DNA from: Mycobacterium sp.
Lineage (GTDB): Bacteria; Actinomycetota; Actinomycetes; Mycobacteriales; Mycobacteriaceae
NCBI GenBank assembly: GCA_025965975.1
Contig: JAOPVX010000212.1
Coordinates: forward strand, 1-35,526
DNA length: 35,526 nucleotides
Direction: 5' to 3'
Below the pieces are notes generated by a model. It ran no database searches and was not told where the DNA came from. It saw only the letters and a program-made list of their open reading frames with translations. Both the position numbers and the translations under genes were made by a program. Shown here piece after piece: positions 24,439 through 33,004 of the stretch. Position 1 is the first letter of the stretch; each line of letters begins with the position of its first letter.

Positions 24439-25584
24439 ATGACTGCGCTACTCAGAGGGTCCGACGCCGACCAGACTCGTACGCTCAGCCGAATCGGCGC
24501 GGGCGTCGCGGTGTTCTTGGCCGTGGCAGTCGTGGTTTACCTCGTCGCCGACCCGTTCGGAGGCACACCGAAGAACGTCATATCCGTAGCCCTCGAAACG
24601 CCATATGTCGGACAGGGCGTCGCCGCTGGCACACCGTTGATCATCCACGGAGTCAAGGTCGGTGAGGTGACGACGCTCGCCAGTGCGCCCGGCGGCGGCG
24701 TTCGACTCAACGCCGACTTGCAGTCGGGGTCCACGACCGGGCTGACGGACGCCATGGGCATCGACTTTCGCCCGGCCAACTACTTCGGTGTCACGGGCAT
24801 AAACCTGATACCCGCCGATGGTGGGCGGCCGCTTCGCAATGGCACCGACATCAGCCTCACGCCCAAGGGGAACTTCGCCCTTCAGGCGCTGCTATACCGC
24901 CTCGGGGAGCTGTCGAACCAAGTGATCACGCAGCGCCTGATCAACGTCGTCGAGCGCGCCACTCGTTACACCGACGCACTGAATCCGCTGCTGGAAACGA
25001 TGATCATCGTCTCGACGACCGCTACCAACGTTCAGACTGTCAGCACCGCGCAACTACTGCGCAACGCCACCGGCACGAGCGTGGCGCTCCCAGGATTCAT
25101 CGACGCAATGGTCGATACCGGTGATCATTACTTGAAGACCAAGATTGGCGTCAAGGGATCCTTCAATGCCGAAGAGGACCTCAAAAGCAATCCATACGTG
25201 TCGACGTACGACGAAGCGCAGAGGGCGTACTACGACTCTGCGCGAAAGATGTTCGAGTCGGATCCGGACAAGGTCACTTACGGCAGGTACAAGGAGTGGC
25301 TCGTCGGCGCCGAGACCGACCTCTTCAGCAAGGTCGGAAAGTTGCTGTCATCGCATGTGTACGAACTGTTTCCCGTCGTCGAAGAGATTCGTGTCATGTC
25401 CGACGTCGTCCCCAGGCTCATCAGTCCCGTGGACATCGGCGATACCCTGCGGGAGCTGCGCACACGGCTCGAGCACATGTACGCGGGATCGGGAGATCAG
25501 CGCGCGCTGCAGGTGCGTGTGATCTTGGATGCACTGCCAGGCCAAGCGGGACCGCTTCAACTGGCATTGGGGGCAGCGGGATGA
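24439..25584 (+). CDS. mceA: MceA-family lipid-binding protein
   Basis: 381 residues from ATG 24439, 12 bases after yrbEB. One N-terminal anchor helix (GAGVAVFLAVAVVVYLVADP, about 20-39), then the MlaD/MCE domain beginning NVISVALETPYVGQGVAAGTPLIIHGVKVGEV (about 46-77). The remainder is the alpha-helical Mce C-terminal domain that stacks in a needle-like tunnel with MceB-F. As the first of six mce genes it is assigned MceA by position. Its stop overlaps the next start by four bases (ATGA). Confidence 0.9.
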   Translation: MTALLRGSDADQTRTLSRIGAGVAVFLAVAVVVYLVADPFGGTPKNVISVALETPYVGQGVAAGTPLIIHGVKVGEVTTLASAPGGGVRLNADLQSGSTTGLTDAMGIDFRPANYFGVTGINLIPADGGRPLRNGTDISLTPKGNFALQALLYRLGELSNQVITQRLINVVERATRYTDALNPLLETMIIVSTTATNVQTVSTAQLLRNATGTSVALPGFIDAMVDTGDHYLKTKIGVKGSFNAEEDLKSNPYVSTYDEAQRAYYDSARKMFESDPDKVTYGRYKEWLVGAETDLFSKVGKLLSSHVYELFPVVEEIRVMSDVVPRLISPVDIGDTLRELRTRLEHMYAGSGDQRALQVRVILDALPGQAGPLQLALGAAG

Positions 25585-26585
25585 TCAAGCCCCTGGGGGC
25601 ACTTTGGCGAATCGTACTCGCCGCAGGGGTGAGCGTCGTGTTGTTGATCGTGATCGCGAACGTAATCACCCAGCCCGTGGACGTCGTGACGCGTACCTAC
25701 GATGCCGAATTCACCGACGTGTCCGGACTGCACGAGGGGGCGGACGTCCGCGTCCGCGGCGTACAGGTCGGCAAGGTCGAGACACTCGCGTTGAAGCGAG
25801 CCGACGGGCGGAGTCTGGCCGAGGTGAGATTCACGATGGACAACCGCTTCAGAGTCGTGCCGACGAGTCGTGTCGCGATCAAGTTTCAGGCACTCACGGG
25901 TCTGCGCTACGTCGACGTGATGGGCACAGCAGACGGTGGCGGGGCAGGCGACGTGATGACGTCTCTGCCAACGGCCATGACTCAGCCCTCTTTTGACATC
26001 ACCGTGCTGTTCAATGGCTTGCAGCCCGTGCTGGCAACGCTGAGCCCGGACCAGATCAACACGTTCACCGACAACGTCGCAACCTTCCTCGACGGCGACG
26101 GCGAGGGGCTCGGCCCCATGCTCGACAGCATCCGCAACCTGACCGCATTGGTCTCGGACCGCGAGCAGGTGATATCGACCTTGGTCCGCAACCTGAAGAC
26201 ACTGGCGGACGGCACCCGCGGCGGATCGGACGAATTGATCCAGATCCTGAAACTCGTCCAGATCCCCATCGACGGCGCCATGACCGTGCTTGACGAATTC
26301 CGGAAGTCACAGCTCTATGGGCCTGACTTCGTATCCCAGGCGGTGCGACTGTTGGACAGCGTTGGCATCAAGCCCGGCATCGACATCGACACTGCGCTCG
26401 ACAAGGCGTTTACCAATGTCTATGACGCGATCGATGAGATGAAACGCGTGCCGGTGATCTGGGAGAACATCGGGCCGCCTTCTGCTGAAGGAGCACCGGC
26501 GCCGTGCTCCAAGGGGCGCGCCGACCTTCCGTTGCCGATGGACGTCCTTCTCAATGGCCGCAAGGTGGTGTTATGCAATCAGTGA
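25581..26585 (+). CDS. mceB: MceB-family protein
   Basis: 334 residues from ATG 25581 (overlap ATGA with mceA). Anchor helix at residues about 9-30 (WRIVLAAGVSVVLLIVIANVI), MCE domain YDAEFTDVSGLHEGADVRVRGVQVGKVETLAL, then helices with heptad-like leucines. A C-terminal region with two cysteines (PCSKGR and VVLCNQ) could form a disulfide outside the membrane. It should be one of six stacked subunits of the periplasmic lipid tunnel. The position is second in the operon. Confidence 0.9.
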   Translation: MIKPLGALWRIVLAAGVSVVLLIVIANVITQPVDVVTRTYDAEFTDVSGLHEGADVRVRGVQVGKVETLALKRADGRSLAEVRFTMDNRFRVVPTSRVAIKFQALTGLRYVDVMGTADGGGAGDVMTSLPTAMTQPSFDITVLFNGLQPVLATLSPDQINTFTDNVATFLDGDGEGLGPMLDSIRNLTALVSDREQVISTLVRNLKTLADGTRGGSDELIQILKLVQIPIDGAMTVLDEFRKSQLYGPDFVSQAVRLLDSVGIKPGIDIDTALDKAFTNVYDAIDEMKRVPVIWENIGPPSAEGAPAPCSKGRADLPLPMDVLLNGRKVVLCNQ

Positions 26586-27550
26586 AGACATCGGTGCGTA
26601 ACCCGATGTTCTGGGGCGTGGCAACACTCGTGATGGTCACCGTGATCGGTTTGGTCGTCGCATGGGTGTACATCAGCCCGCCGGGCCGAAAGATCGTCAC
26701 CTTCTACACCGACGATGCAGTTTCGATCAGTCCCGGTGACACCGTTCGCATCGCGGGCATCGTCGTGGGCGACGTCAAGGATCTTTCGATCGAGCCGAAC
26801 CAAGTCCGGGTGAGGGCGAGTGTGGACAACGACGCCTTCGTCGGAGACCAGTCTCAGGTCGAAGTACGCATGCTCACGGTCGTCGGCGGCTACTACGTCG
26901 CCATCAACTCCCTCGGTGACGCCCCGCTCGGGTCCCGCCCCATTCCCTTGAACCGAGTCACGATGCCGTACAGCCTGATTCGCACTCTGTCGGATACGAC
27001 GAAGATCACCGACAACGTGGCGACGAGGCCGATCAACGAATCCATCGATCAAATGCAGCAGGGCTTGACCGGTTCCAACGCCGATGCTCTCAGTCAACTG
27101 CTCAATGCGGGCAATGCCATCACCGACACGTTGGATCGCCAGCGAGGACAACTGTCGAAGATCCTCGAGCTGTCCAACGAATACATCGCCAAGCTGAACG
27201 ACAACCGCGAACTTCTCGAGTACCTGATATCGCGCGTCTCGATCCTCATGCAGACACTCGTTCTGTACGGGCAGGGTTTTCGCTCCGCGATGGAAGGTCT
27301 TGGCCAAGTAGGACTTCGCCTGGAATCCGTCACGGCCTTCTACATGCCGCATCGCCAAGACTTCCTCGCTCGGGTGCGCGGTGTCTTGGGCGAGCTCACG
27401 ACGATCGCCGACCGCAACGGTTTGGTTGTCCGCGTACTGGGTCGGATACGTGACCGCATGGAACGAACGTTGGCGGCGCAAAATAGTGGTACGCCGCCGG
27501 AACTGCTCGCCACGGACCTGTGCATGCCGACCGAGGGGGCGCACTGCTGA
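26573..27550 (+). CDS. mceC: MceC-family protein
   Basis: 325 residues from ATG 26573, overlapping the mceB stop by 13 bases. Anchor helix FWGVATLVMVTVIGLVVAWVYI (about 12-33), MCE domain starting IVTFYTDDAVSISPGDTVRIAGIVVGDV, then a long helical region (SKILELSNEYIAKLNDNRELLEYLISRVSILMQ). It is clearly shorter than the long MceC of mce1. The C-terminus ends LLATDLCMPTEGAHC with two cysteines, as in MceB. Role as above: subunit of the tunnel across the periplasm. Its stop overlaps the next start by one base (TGATG). Confidence 0.9.
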   Translation: MQSVKTSVRNPMFWGVATLVMVTVIGLVVAWVYISPPGRKIVTFYTDDAVSISPGDTVRIAGIVVGDVKDLSIEPNQVRVRASVDNDAFVGDQSQVEVRMLTVVGGYYVAINSLGDAPLGSRPIPLNRVTMPYSLIRTLSDTTKITDNVATRPINESIDQMQQGLTGSNADALSQLLNAGNAITDTLDRQRGQLSKILELSNEYIAKLNDNRELLEYLISRVSILMQTLVLYGQGFRSAMEGLGQVGLRLESVTAFYMPHRQDFLARVRGVLGELTTIADRNGLVVRVLGRIRDRMERTLAAQNSGTPPELLATDLCMPTEGAHC

Positions 27551-28665
27551 TGGCTCGTCGTCGATCCGGGTACGCAGTAGGTGCCTTGGTGCTGCTCGCG
27601 TTGGGCACCACGTCGTGCGGGAGCCCGCCGCATACGAAGGCATCCGAATTCTGCGCGATCATGTCGGACAGCGTCGGTCTGTACCTCGGAAACCCGGTCA
27701 CCCAAATGGGTTACAAGATCGGAACGATCAAATCGATAGACCCGGAGGCCATGGACGTCCGGATCGGATTTGAGATCACAGACAATCGCGTGATACCGCA
27801 AGACGTCAGAGCCGTCACCCGCTCACCTTCGATCCTGGCCGACCGCTCGTTGGAATTGGTCGGCAACTACGAGGGCGGTCCGCAGCTGAAGTCCGACAAT
27901 TGCATCCCTCTAAGCCGCTCGTCAACCCCGTTGAGCATCTCGAAGGTGATCGGATCGGCGACCACCTTCGTGAACGCCATCAATCCGGATGGATCGAACA
28001 ACCTCAAGGATGCGCTTCAAGGCATCGACCAGGCGGTCCAAGGCAACGGGGCGAAGGCGAATCAGCTACTGACCAGGTCGTCCAGCCTGCTCGACAACCC
28101 GGATCAGACCATCGCCGATCTTGGCGAGATCACCCGGAACATCGCCGAGTTGACGACCATGCTCAGAGCGAATAGAAGCCCGCTCAAGGAAATAGTGCAG
28201 GACTTGCCCACCGTCGGCCCGGACGTTGCGAGAGCCATTTACGGTGCCGCGAATCTGTCTCATCCGCTTCCCGAACTCATCCAGCTGGTCATGGATCTCG
28301 AACTCAAGCTTGGACCCGACATCCAGCTGGCGCTGGATACGGTCACCGAGGCCGTGCGCATCTTGAGCCCGCACTACAAGGGTATCGCCGACATGCTGAA
28401 TCCCCTGCCGCGCTGGATCAGTGGGCTCGCCAACGAGCCTCCCGGGGCGCCCGCAGGCGGAATCGCCAAGCACATCAACAATCACGTCTTCAATCTGCTG
28501 CCGTACCGTCCGCCCCTGTTCCGCATTCCTACACCGAACGGACTTCTCGCTTGCGGATACATGAATGCGTCCTTGCCAGGGAGCTGCGCAGACGTCGGCG
28601 GTCGTCCATACGCGGTGGACGTGGCGCTGCTGCAGTACGTGCTGACAGAGGCGGCGCGGAAATGA
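27550..28665 (+). CDS. mceD: MceD-family protein with a lipobox
   Basis: 371 residues from ATG 27550. The N-terminus MARRRSGYAVGALVLLALG is followed by TTSCG, a lipobox-like cysteine at about residue 20, so the protein is probably lipid-anchored rather than held by a helix. MCE domain EFCAIMSDSVGLYLGNPVTQMGYKIGTIKSI, then RSPSILADRSLEL. The C-terminal region contains NLLPYRPPLFRIPTP. MceD in the M. tuberculosis operons is not usually the lipoprotein, so this is a variation of the standard layout (see findings). The stop overlaps the mceE start by four bases (ATGA). Confidence 0.88.
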   Translation: MARRRSGYAVGALVLLALGTTSCGSPPHTKASEFCAIMSDSVGLYLGNPVTQMGYKIGTIKSIDPEAMDVRIGFEITDNRVIPQDVRAVTRSPSILADRSLELVGNYEGGPQLKSDNCIPLSRSSTPLSISKVIGSATTFVNAINPDGSNNLKDALQGIDQAVQGNGAKANQLLTRSSSLLDNPDQTIADLGEITRNIAELTTMLRANRSPLKEIVQDLPTVGPDVARAIYGAANLSHPLPELIQLVMDLELKLGPDIQLALDTVTEAVRILSPHYKGIADMLNPLPRWISGLANEPPGAPAGGIAKHINNHVFNLLPYRPPLFRIPTPNGLLACGYMNASLPGSCADVGGRPYAVDVALLQYVLTEAARK

Positions 28666-29657
28666 CACGTGGAGTGCGGTCGGCGATCGGCGCGATCATC
28701 TGTGCGTTGACGGTGACGTCGTGCGCGTCGGTCAACATCGACTCAATACCGTTGCCGGGCAGCGACTATCAGGATGGATACGACATCACCGCGGAGTTCA
28801 CCAACGTCCTGAATCTTCCCGACAGGGCGAAGGTGGTGATGGACGGTACCACGGTCGGAGTGGTGACAAAGGTCAACATCGCCAGCGACCACGTCGATGT
28901 CACGGCTCGCATCGCACACGATGTCGAGGTGCCGTCGAACATCAAGGCAGTTCTGCAGCAGGCAACGGTGCTCGGCGATATCTACCTGGGCCTGGACAGG
29001 GGGCTAGAGACCACTTCCGCGGCGGTGCCCTTGCGTCCGGGTGACCGAATTCCGTTGACGCAGAGTACATCACCACCCCAGCTTGAAGACACCATCGCGA
29101 ACCTGGCCAATTTTATCGGCAGCGGATCAATCCAACGCGCCCAGAACACCGTGGTCCGGCTCAACCAGTTGACCCCTCCCAAAGCTGAGGTGCGTCGGGT
29201 GGTCTCGCGGGTCACGACCGACCTTCGGGAATTGTCGGACAATGCCGACAACGTCGATCTGCTGCTCAACAGCCTGTCTGACACGTCCACCGTCCTGGCC
29301 AATCGGACACCGCAACTCAGCGTGTGGTTCACCCACGAGGGGGTAGCCGGCTTCAGTCGAGACATGGTGCTGGCCAACACCTTCAGCAAGCTGCTGCCGT
29401 CGCTCGGCACGATCTACAACGGCGGGTATTGGCTGGTCCCGCTACTCAGTTCGTTGTCAGGCGCCTTCGAAGCCGGCGTAGGTGCGAAACAAGCCGTGGA
29501 GCGCGAGTATCCGCTCTATCGAAACTTCATCAATGACTACTACCTTCGGCAGGAAAAGTATCCCGCGATCAACATCACCTCCATCGTCGGTCCCGACGGG
29601 CGCGAGCTGTCCGGCAACGTCGAACAGGTGCTGAGAATGCTTGGGGCAGTCCCGTGA
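28662..29657 (+). CDS. mceE: MceE-family lipoprotein
   Basis: 331 residues from ATG 28662. Signal peptide IGAIICALTVTSCA with lipobox cysteine near residue 21, as expected of MceE (Lpr-type) proteins. MCE domain YDITAEFTNVLNLPDRAKVVMDGTTVGVVTKV, then AVLQQATVLGDIYLGLD. The helical C-terminal half contains DLRELSDNADNVDLLLNSL and ends with SGNVEQVLRMLGAVP. It would anchor the Mce complex at the outer side of the cell envelope. The stop overlaps the mceF start codon GTG (GTGA). Confidence 0.9.
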   Translation: MTRGVRSAIGAIICALTVTSCASVNIDSIPLPGSDYQDGYDITAEFTNVLNLPDRAKVVMDGTTVGVVTKVNIASDHVDVTARIAHDVEVPSNIKAVLQQATVLGDIYLGLDRGLETTSAAVPLRPGDRIPLTQSTSPPQLEDTIANLANFIGSGSIQRAQNTVVRLNQLTPPKAEVRRVVSRVTTDLRELSDNADNVDLLLNSLSDTSTVLANRTPQLSVWFTHEGVAGFSRDMVLANTFSKLLPSLGTIYNGGYWLVPLLSSLSGAFEAGVGAKQAVEREYPLYRNFINDYYLRQEKYPAINITSIVGPDGRELSGNVEQVLRMLGAVP

Positions 29658-30694
29658 TCGTCAAAGGTCTGGCATCGTTCCTCGCCTTCGCCGCAATGGC
29701 CGTCGGGTTCTTCGCATACATCGGTTCGCTGGGCATACGGGCGGGCGCCCCGCCAGACCGCGCCAACCTCTCGATGGACGTAGCCGACATCAACAACGTC
29801 GTCGTCGAATCGAATGTGTTGTTTCGAGGGGTACCGGTGGGGAAGGTCAGCGGCATCGACTCCTCGGTGTCGACTGCGACCATTCACTTCTACATCGACG
29901 GCAAGTACAAGGTTCCCGCCGACAGCCTCGTCCGGTTGGAGAACCTCTCTGCGCTGGGCGAGAGCTATCTCGAGCTCGAGCCTCAGAGTTCCGGCGGCCC
30001 CGCGTTCCGAGACGGTCAGCGCATCGCGGCGGACTACGTGAAGCAACCACCTTCGATATCCGAGCTCGGCACGAGTGTTGTCCGCGTGCTGAACGAACTC
30101 AACCCCGGCCAGCTGCAAAACGTCATCGACGAGGCCGACACCGGATTGCCGGATCCATACGCCGTGCTGCCCAACCTGCAGCGCGCCAGCCTGCTGCTCC
30201 GCAACACTACGACCGATTTGAATGGGCGAGGCAAGGAGGCGCTCGAGAACGTTCAAAGCCTGCTCGAGAACGCGGGCTTCGTGGGGCCAGCACTGGCCGG
30301 GGCGGCGCCCAGCGTGCGAGACGTGGGACCGGGGATTCAGACGCTCTGGAACAACGGGGCCAACATCATACTGCGCGATGACTCGCCCGGCAGTGTCTAC
30401 GTATTCGGCAAGTTCCTCCAACGAATCCAGAAGATGCTGGACGATCGTGCCCCCGACATCAGGGTGCTGACCGAACCGCTGATGCCAAACATCAATGCGA
30501 TCGCCGCCTCGCTGGCCACCATCGACAGTAGTCAGATTCTTGGCAACCTCTTGGCGGCCGTACCGGCAGACGGCGCGATCAACCTGCACGTGACACTGCC
30601 CGACGCGGCGCCCGGCACGACCCCCGACGGGCAGTCCGGCCCGACCCCCGAAGGGCAGTCCGCCCCGACACCCGAAGGGCAGGCCGGCAACTGA
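29654..30694 (+). CDS. mceF: MceF-family protein with a Pro-rich repeat tail
   Basis: 346 residues from GTG 29654. Anchor helix GLASFLAFAAMAVGFFAYIGSLG (about 5-27), MCE domain LSMDVADINNVVVESNVLFRGVPVGKVSGID, then VPADSLVRLENLSALGESYLELEP. The C-terminus carries three 8-residue units (TPDGQSGP, TPEGQSAP, TPEGQAGN), encoded by three 24-bp DNA repeats. This tail is probably disordered and lies at the far end of the tunnel. It completes the standard six mce genes of the operon. Confidence 0.9.
   Translation: MIVKGLASFLAFAAMAVGFFAYIGSLGIRAGAPPDRANLSMDVADINNVVVESNVLFRGVPVGKVSGIDSSVSTATIHFYIDGKYKVPADSLVRLENLSALGESYLELEPQSSGGPAFRDGQRIAADYVKQPPSISELGTSVVRVLNELNPGQLQNVIDEADTGLPDPYAVLPNLQRASLLLRNTTTDLNGRGKEALENVQSLLENAGFVGPALAGAAPSVRDVGPGIQTLWNNGANIILRDDSPGSVYVFGKFLQRIQKMLDDRAPDIRVLTEPLMPNINAIAASLATIDSSQILGNLLAAVPADGAINLHVTLPDAAPGTTPDGQSGPTPEGQSAPTPEGQAGN
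30620..30691 (+). repeat. Three 24-bp tandem repeats at the mceF 3' end
   Basis: Three units start at 30620, 30644 and 30668, each beginning AC(C/A)CCCGA and containing GGGCAG. They encode the repeated octapeptide and run up to the stop codon, so copy number could vary between strains. Confidence 0.8.
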
Positions 30695-30753
30695 TGCGTC
30701 CCGCCACCAATGAAGGCGCCGGCAATCCCGGTAAGGAATGAGAGGAGACGATT

Positions 30754-31389
30754 GTGACAAACACCATCACCGCGCTAGAACCCGAGGTCGATGACGACGT
30801 CACTGTTGCGGAAAATAACGACGACGCGGTCACGACCTCCGCCGATGAGAAACCGGGGGGGACGGGCCGGCGGATATCCATCTCCGTTCGGGCCTTGGCA
30901 CTCGTTGCCATCATCATCGCCTTGATAGCAGCGACGGGTGTCACGACGTGGCTGTACCTGGGGGCACGCTCGACCCTCGAGCACCAGAACAGTCAGGCTG
31001 CCAACAACGCGCGTGCTGAGCAGATTGCTCTCGGCTACGCCGTCAATGCCGCGATCATGGACTACAAGGATCTGGGTCCGTGGAAGCAGAAGCTCGTATC
31101 TGGCACCACCCGTGAACTGAACGCGAAGCTGACCGAAGCGTCGACGGCCATGGAGCAGATCTTGCTTCCGCTGCAATGGAGTTCGACGGCCCAGCCGATC
31201 GCAGCGAAGGTGCGGTCCAGCGACAACGGAGTCTACGTCGTCGACGCGTTCATCAGCGTGATGACGAAGACGGTCCAGGCGGCAGACAGCTTGCAATCCA
31301 CGGCCACCTACACCGTCACCATCGACAGCAACAACGCGTGGCAGATCAGCGACGTCGGCGGGATCGCCTCCGTCGTGGCACCCAAATAG
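30754..31389 (+). CDS. Mce-associated membrane protein (Mam/Mas type)
   Basis: 211 residues from GTG 30754, with AGGAG seven bases upstream. An acidic cytoplasmic N-terminus (EPEVDDDVTVAENNDDA) is followed by one membrane helix (VRALALVAIIIALIAATGVTTWLYL, about 45-69) and an extracytoplasmic domain with a coiled, NTF2-like pattern (LNAKLTEASTAMEQILLPLQW, YTVTIDSNNAWQISDVGG). These features match the Mce-associated membrane proteins that follow mce genes in mycobacteria and are thought to stabilise the importer. The gap from mceF is 59 bases. There is only one such gene here, whereas many mce loci carry two or more. Confidence 0.85.
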   Translation: MTNTITALEPEVDDDVTVAENNDDAVTTSADEKPGGTGRRISISVRALALVAIIIALIAATGVTTWLYLGARSTLEHQNSQAANNARAEQIALGYAVNAAIMDYKDLGPWKQKLVSGTTRELNAKLTEASTAMEQILLPLQWSSTAQPIAAKVRSSDNGVYVVDAFISVMTKTVQAADSLQSTATYTVTIDSNNAWQISDVGGIASVVAPK

Positions 31390-31428
31390 CCGAGATGCGA
31401 CCGTCGTCGAAATCCTTGGAGGTCCCCT

Positions 31429-32058
31429 ATGGCTGTCAACCAGAAGTGCGTCAATGCACCAAAGTCCGTACGACGCCGTGCCCTAACGGTGGCAGTGTGC
31501 CTAGCGTTCGTTGCGACGGTATACACCGTCTCGAATGGACCAGCGAATGCCGACCCCATCAACGTGCCGCCGCCACTGCCGCTGTTCATCCCGACCGCCG
31601 GCAACTGGGCGCCGAAGTTCCCGCCCCCGTACGACGCCACGCAGAAGAACGTCACCGACGCAGACATCACCGCGGAGCGCGATATGTGCCAGTGGTTCAA
31701 CGCCCAGTACGTCGACCTACGGCGCCAGATGGACCAGTTGGGATTCGACCTGCTCCACGCCAACAACGACTGGACGGTTCCCGGAATACAGTTGGAGGCC
31801 GACGCCGTCGCGTCCAACATCGAGCAGACAGTCGCCTTCCTGGCGCCCCGAGCGGAGGCCTTGACGCAGAGCCAGGACTATGCCGCCGACAACTACTTTC
31901 CCATTTACCAAGGGGAGAGCTTCTACCGGTTGTGGCAGCACCTGTCGAACACCGGCGTCGGAATCAGGGCGCGAAATACGGCCTGGATCTACGGTCCCTC
32001 CCAACAGCGGACTAAACACTGGGGAAGCAGGATTGAGCGATCCCATGTCTGCGATTGA
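31429..32058 (+). CDS. Exported protein of unknown function in the mce operon
   Basis: 209 residues from ATG 31429, with GGAGG upstream. A signal peptide is seen: basic start, hydrophobic ALTVAVCLAFVATVYTV, and ANADP cleavage-like site near residue 42. The mature protein has a Pro-rich N-terminus (PPPLPLFIPTAGNWAPKFPPPYD) and then helices with aromatic residues (FYRLWQHLSNTGVGI). I do not recognise a named domain. It follows the Mce-associated membrane protein by 39 bases and is likely part of the same transcript, perhaps an extracytoplasmic factor of the importer. Confidence 0.7.
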   Translation: MAVNQKCVNAPKSVRRRALTVAVCLAFVATVYTVSNGPANADPINVPPPLPLFIPTAGNWAPKFPPPYDATQKNVTDADITAERDMCQWFNAQYVDLRRQMDQLGFDLLHANNDWTVPGIQLEADAVASNIEQTVAFLAPRAEALTQSQDYAADNYFPIYQGESFYRLWQHLSNTGVGIRARNTAWIYGPSQQRTKHWGSRIERSHVCD

Positions 32059-32124
32059 GGTGACCCGGCTCGGGCTGCGACGTGCTGCGGCGCGTTCTGC
32101 GCCCGCGGCATCGACGGAGAACAC

Positions 32125-32469
32125 GTGATGACGAAGCGCAAACGCGATGCGAGAGTCGTCGGCACCGCTGCGGCAGTTGGCGCCTTGGCGTGGGGTGGCC
32201 TGATTGCGGCCGGTCCCGCCGCAGCTGACACCGCGTCCTACCTTCAGAAGCTGCAGGACGCCGGGATCTCCACGCCCCGCGGCGCTCCCGAACTCAAGGA
32301 GTGGGGCTGGGAGATCTGCCTACTTCTCCAGCAAGGCCAAGACCCGCACCGGGTGATGGAGCAGGCGGTGTACAACTCCGGTTCGCGCCCTCAGTACGGG
32401 ATGACCGTCGAGCAGGCCGAGACCCTGATGCACATTGCCGTGACGGATCTGTGCGACGGGAGGGATTGA
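32125..32469 (+). CDS. DUF732-type small secreted protein
   Basis: 113 or 114 residues, depending on the choice between GTG 32125 and ATG 32128; GGAG at 32115-32118 fits either. Signal peptide with AAAVGALAWGGLIAAGPAAAD. The mature part carries the DUF732 pattern seen in many mycobacterial secreted proteins: SYLQKLQDAGISTPRG near its start, then a central cysteine (WEICLLLQQG) and a C-terminal cysteine (AVTDLCDG) that can form a disulfide. The function of the family is unknown. Its stop overlaps the next start by one base (TGATG). Confidence 0.8.
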   Translation: MMTKRKRDARVVGTAAAVGALAWGGLIAAGPAAADTASYLQKLQDAGISTPRGAPELKEWGWEICLLLQQGQDPHRVMEQAVYNSGSRPQYGMTVEQAETLMHIAVTDLCDGRD

Positions 32470-32981
32470 TGGACGGACTGCGTGACGTGACAATCTCCTT
32501 CGCCGGTTGTCAGCCATCGATGCAACGGCGCTCCCGTCGCGTAACCGCGGCATTCTTGAGCGCAATGACGTTCGCGGTCTTGGCGATGTCTCTGGCGCCC
32601 ACGGCAGCTGCAGATGTGACGGCGGACTTGCGGGCGAGTGTGGACGGGGCCCGCGGGGGATGCCCGGCGTTGCAGCCGGACCCGGTGCTCAACGATGCGG
32701 CGATACGCGCAACCTCCGAAACGCAGGCGTACATCGAACACACCGCCAGGTTCGTACCGTTCGAGGATCCGATGCCCGTCTTGCGCGAAATGGGTTACAA
32801 CGCAGGCAAGGCCAAGCTAGTGGTCGGCTACGGCGACAGCCAGGACAAGGCAATCCGGGGGATAAGCGTGTTGGGCTGGGACACAATTCCGGACTGCTCT
32901 TACACGAAGTACGGGCTCAGCGCACTCTACGGCGCCCGCGGCGATTACGTGCTCACCGCCGTGGTGCTGGCGGGCGATTGA
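32469..32981 (+). CDS. Secreted protein with CAP-like features
   Basis: 170 residues from ATG 32469; a second start at ATG 32520 (MQRRSRRVTAAFLSAMTF) would give a more normal signal peptide and is possible. The signal sequence ends APTAAAD. The mature region CPALQPDPVLNDAAIRATSETQAYIEHTA followed by DPMPVLREMGYNAGKA resembles a mycobacterial family of small secreted proteins distantly related to CAP/SCP domains. A disulfide between C54-type and C139-type cysteines (GGCPAL and PDCSY) is plausible. Function is unknown; the link to the operon suggests an envelope role. Confidence 0.65.
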   Translation: MDGLRDVTISFAGCQPSMQRRSRRVTAAFLSAMTFAVLAMSLAPTAAADVTADLRASVDGARGGCPALQPDPVLNDAAIRATSETQAYIEHTARFVPFEDPMPVLREMGYNAGKAKLVVGYGDSQDKAIRGISVLGWDTIPDCSYTKYGLSALYGARGDYVLTAVVLAGD

Positions 32982-33004
32982 CAACGGCGAAGGAGAGCAC
33001 ACAC

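Noticed and set aside
29540-30760. 406-codon minus-strand open frame opposite mceF
   Set aside because: MceF has clear family features on the plus strand; the antisense frame is a codon-bias artefact.
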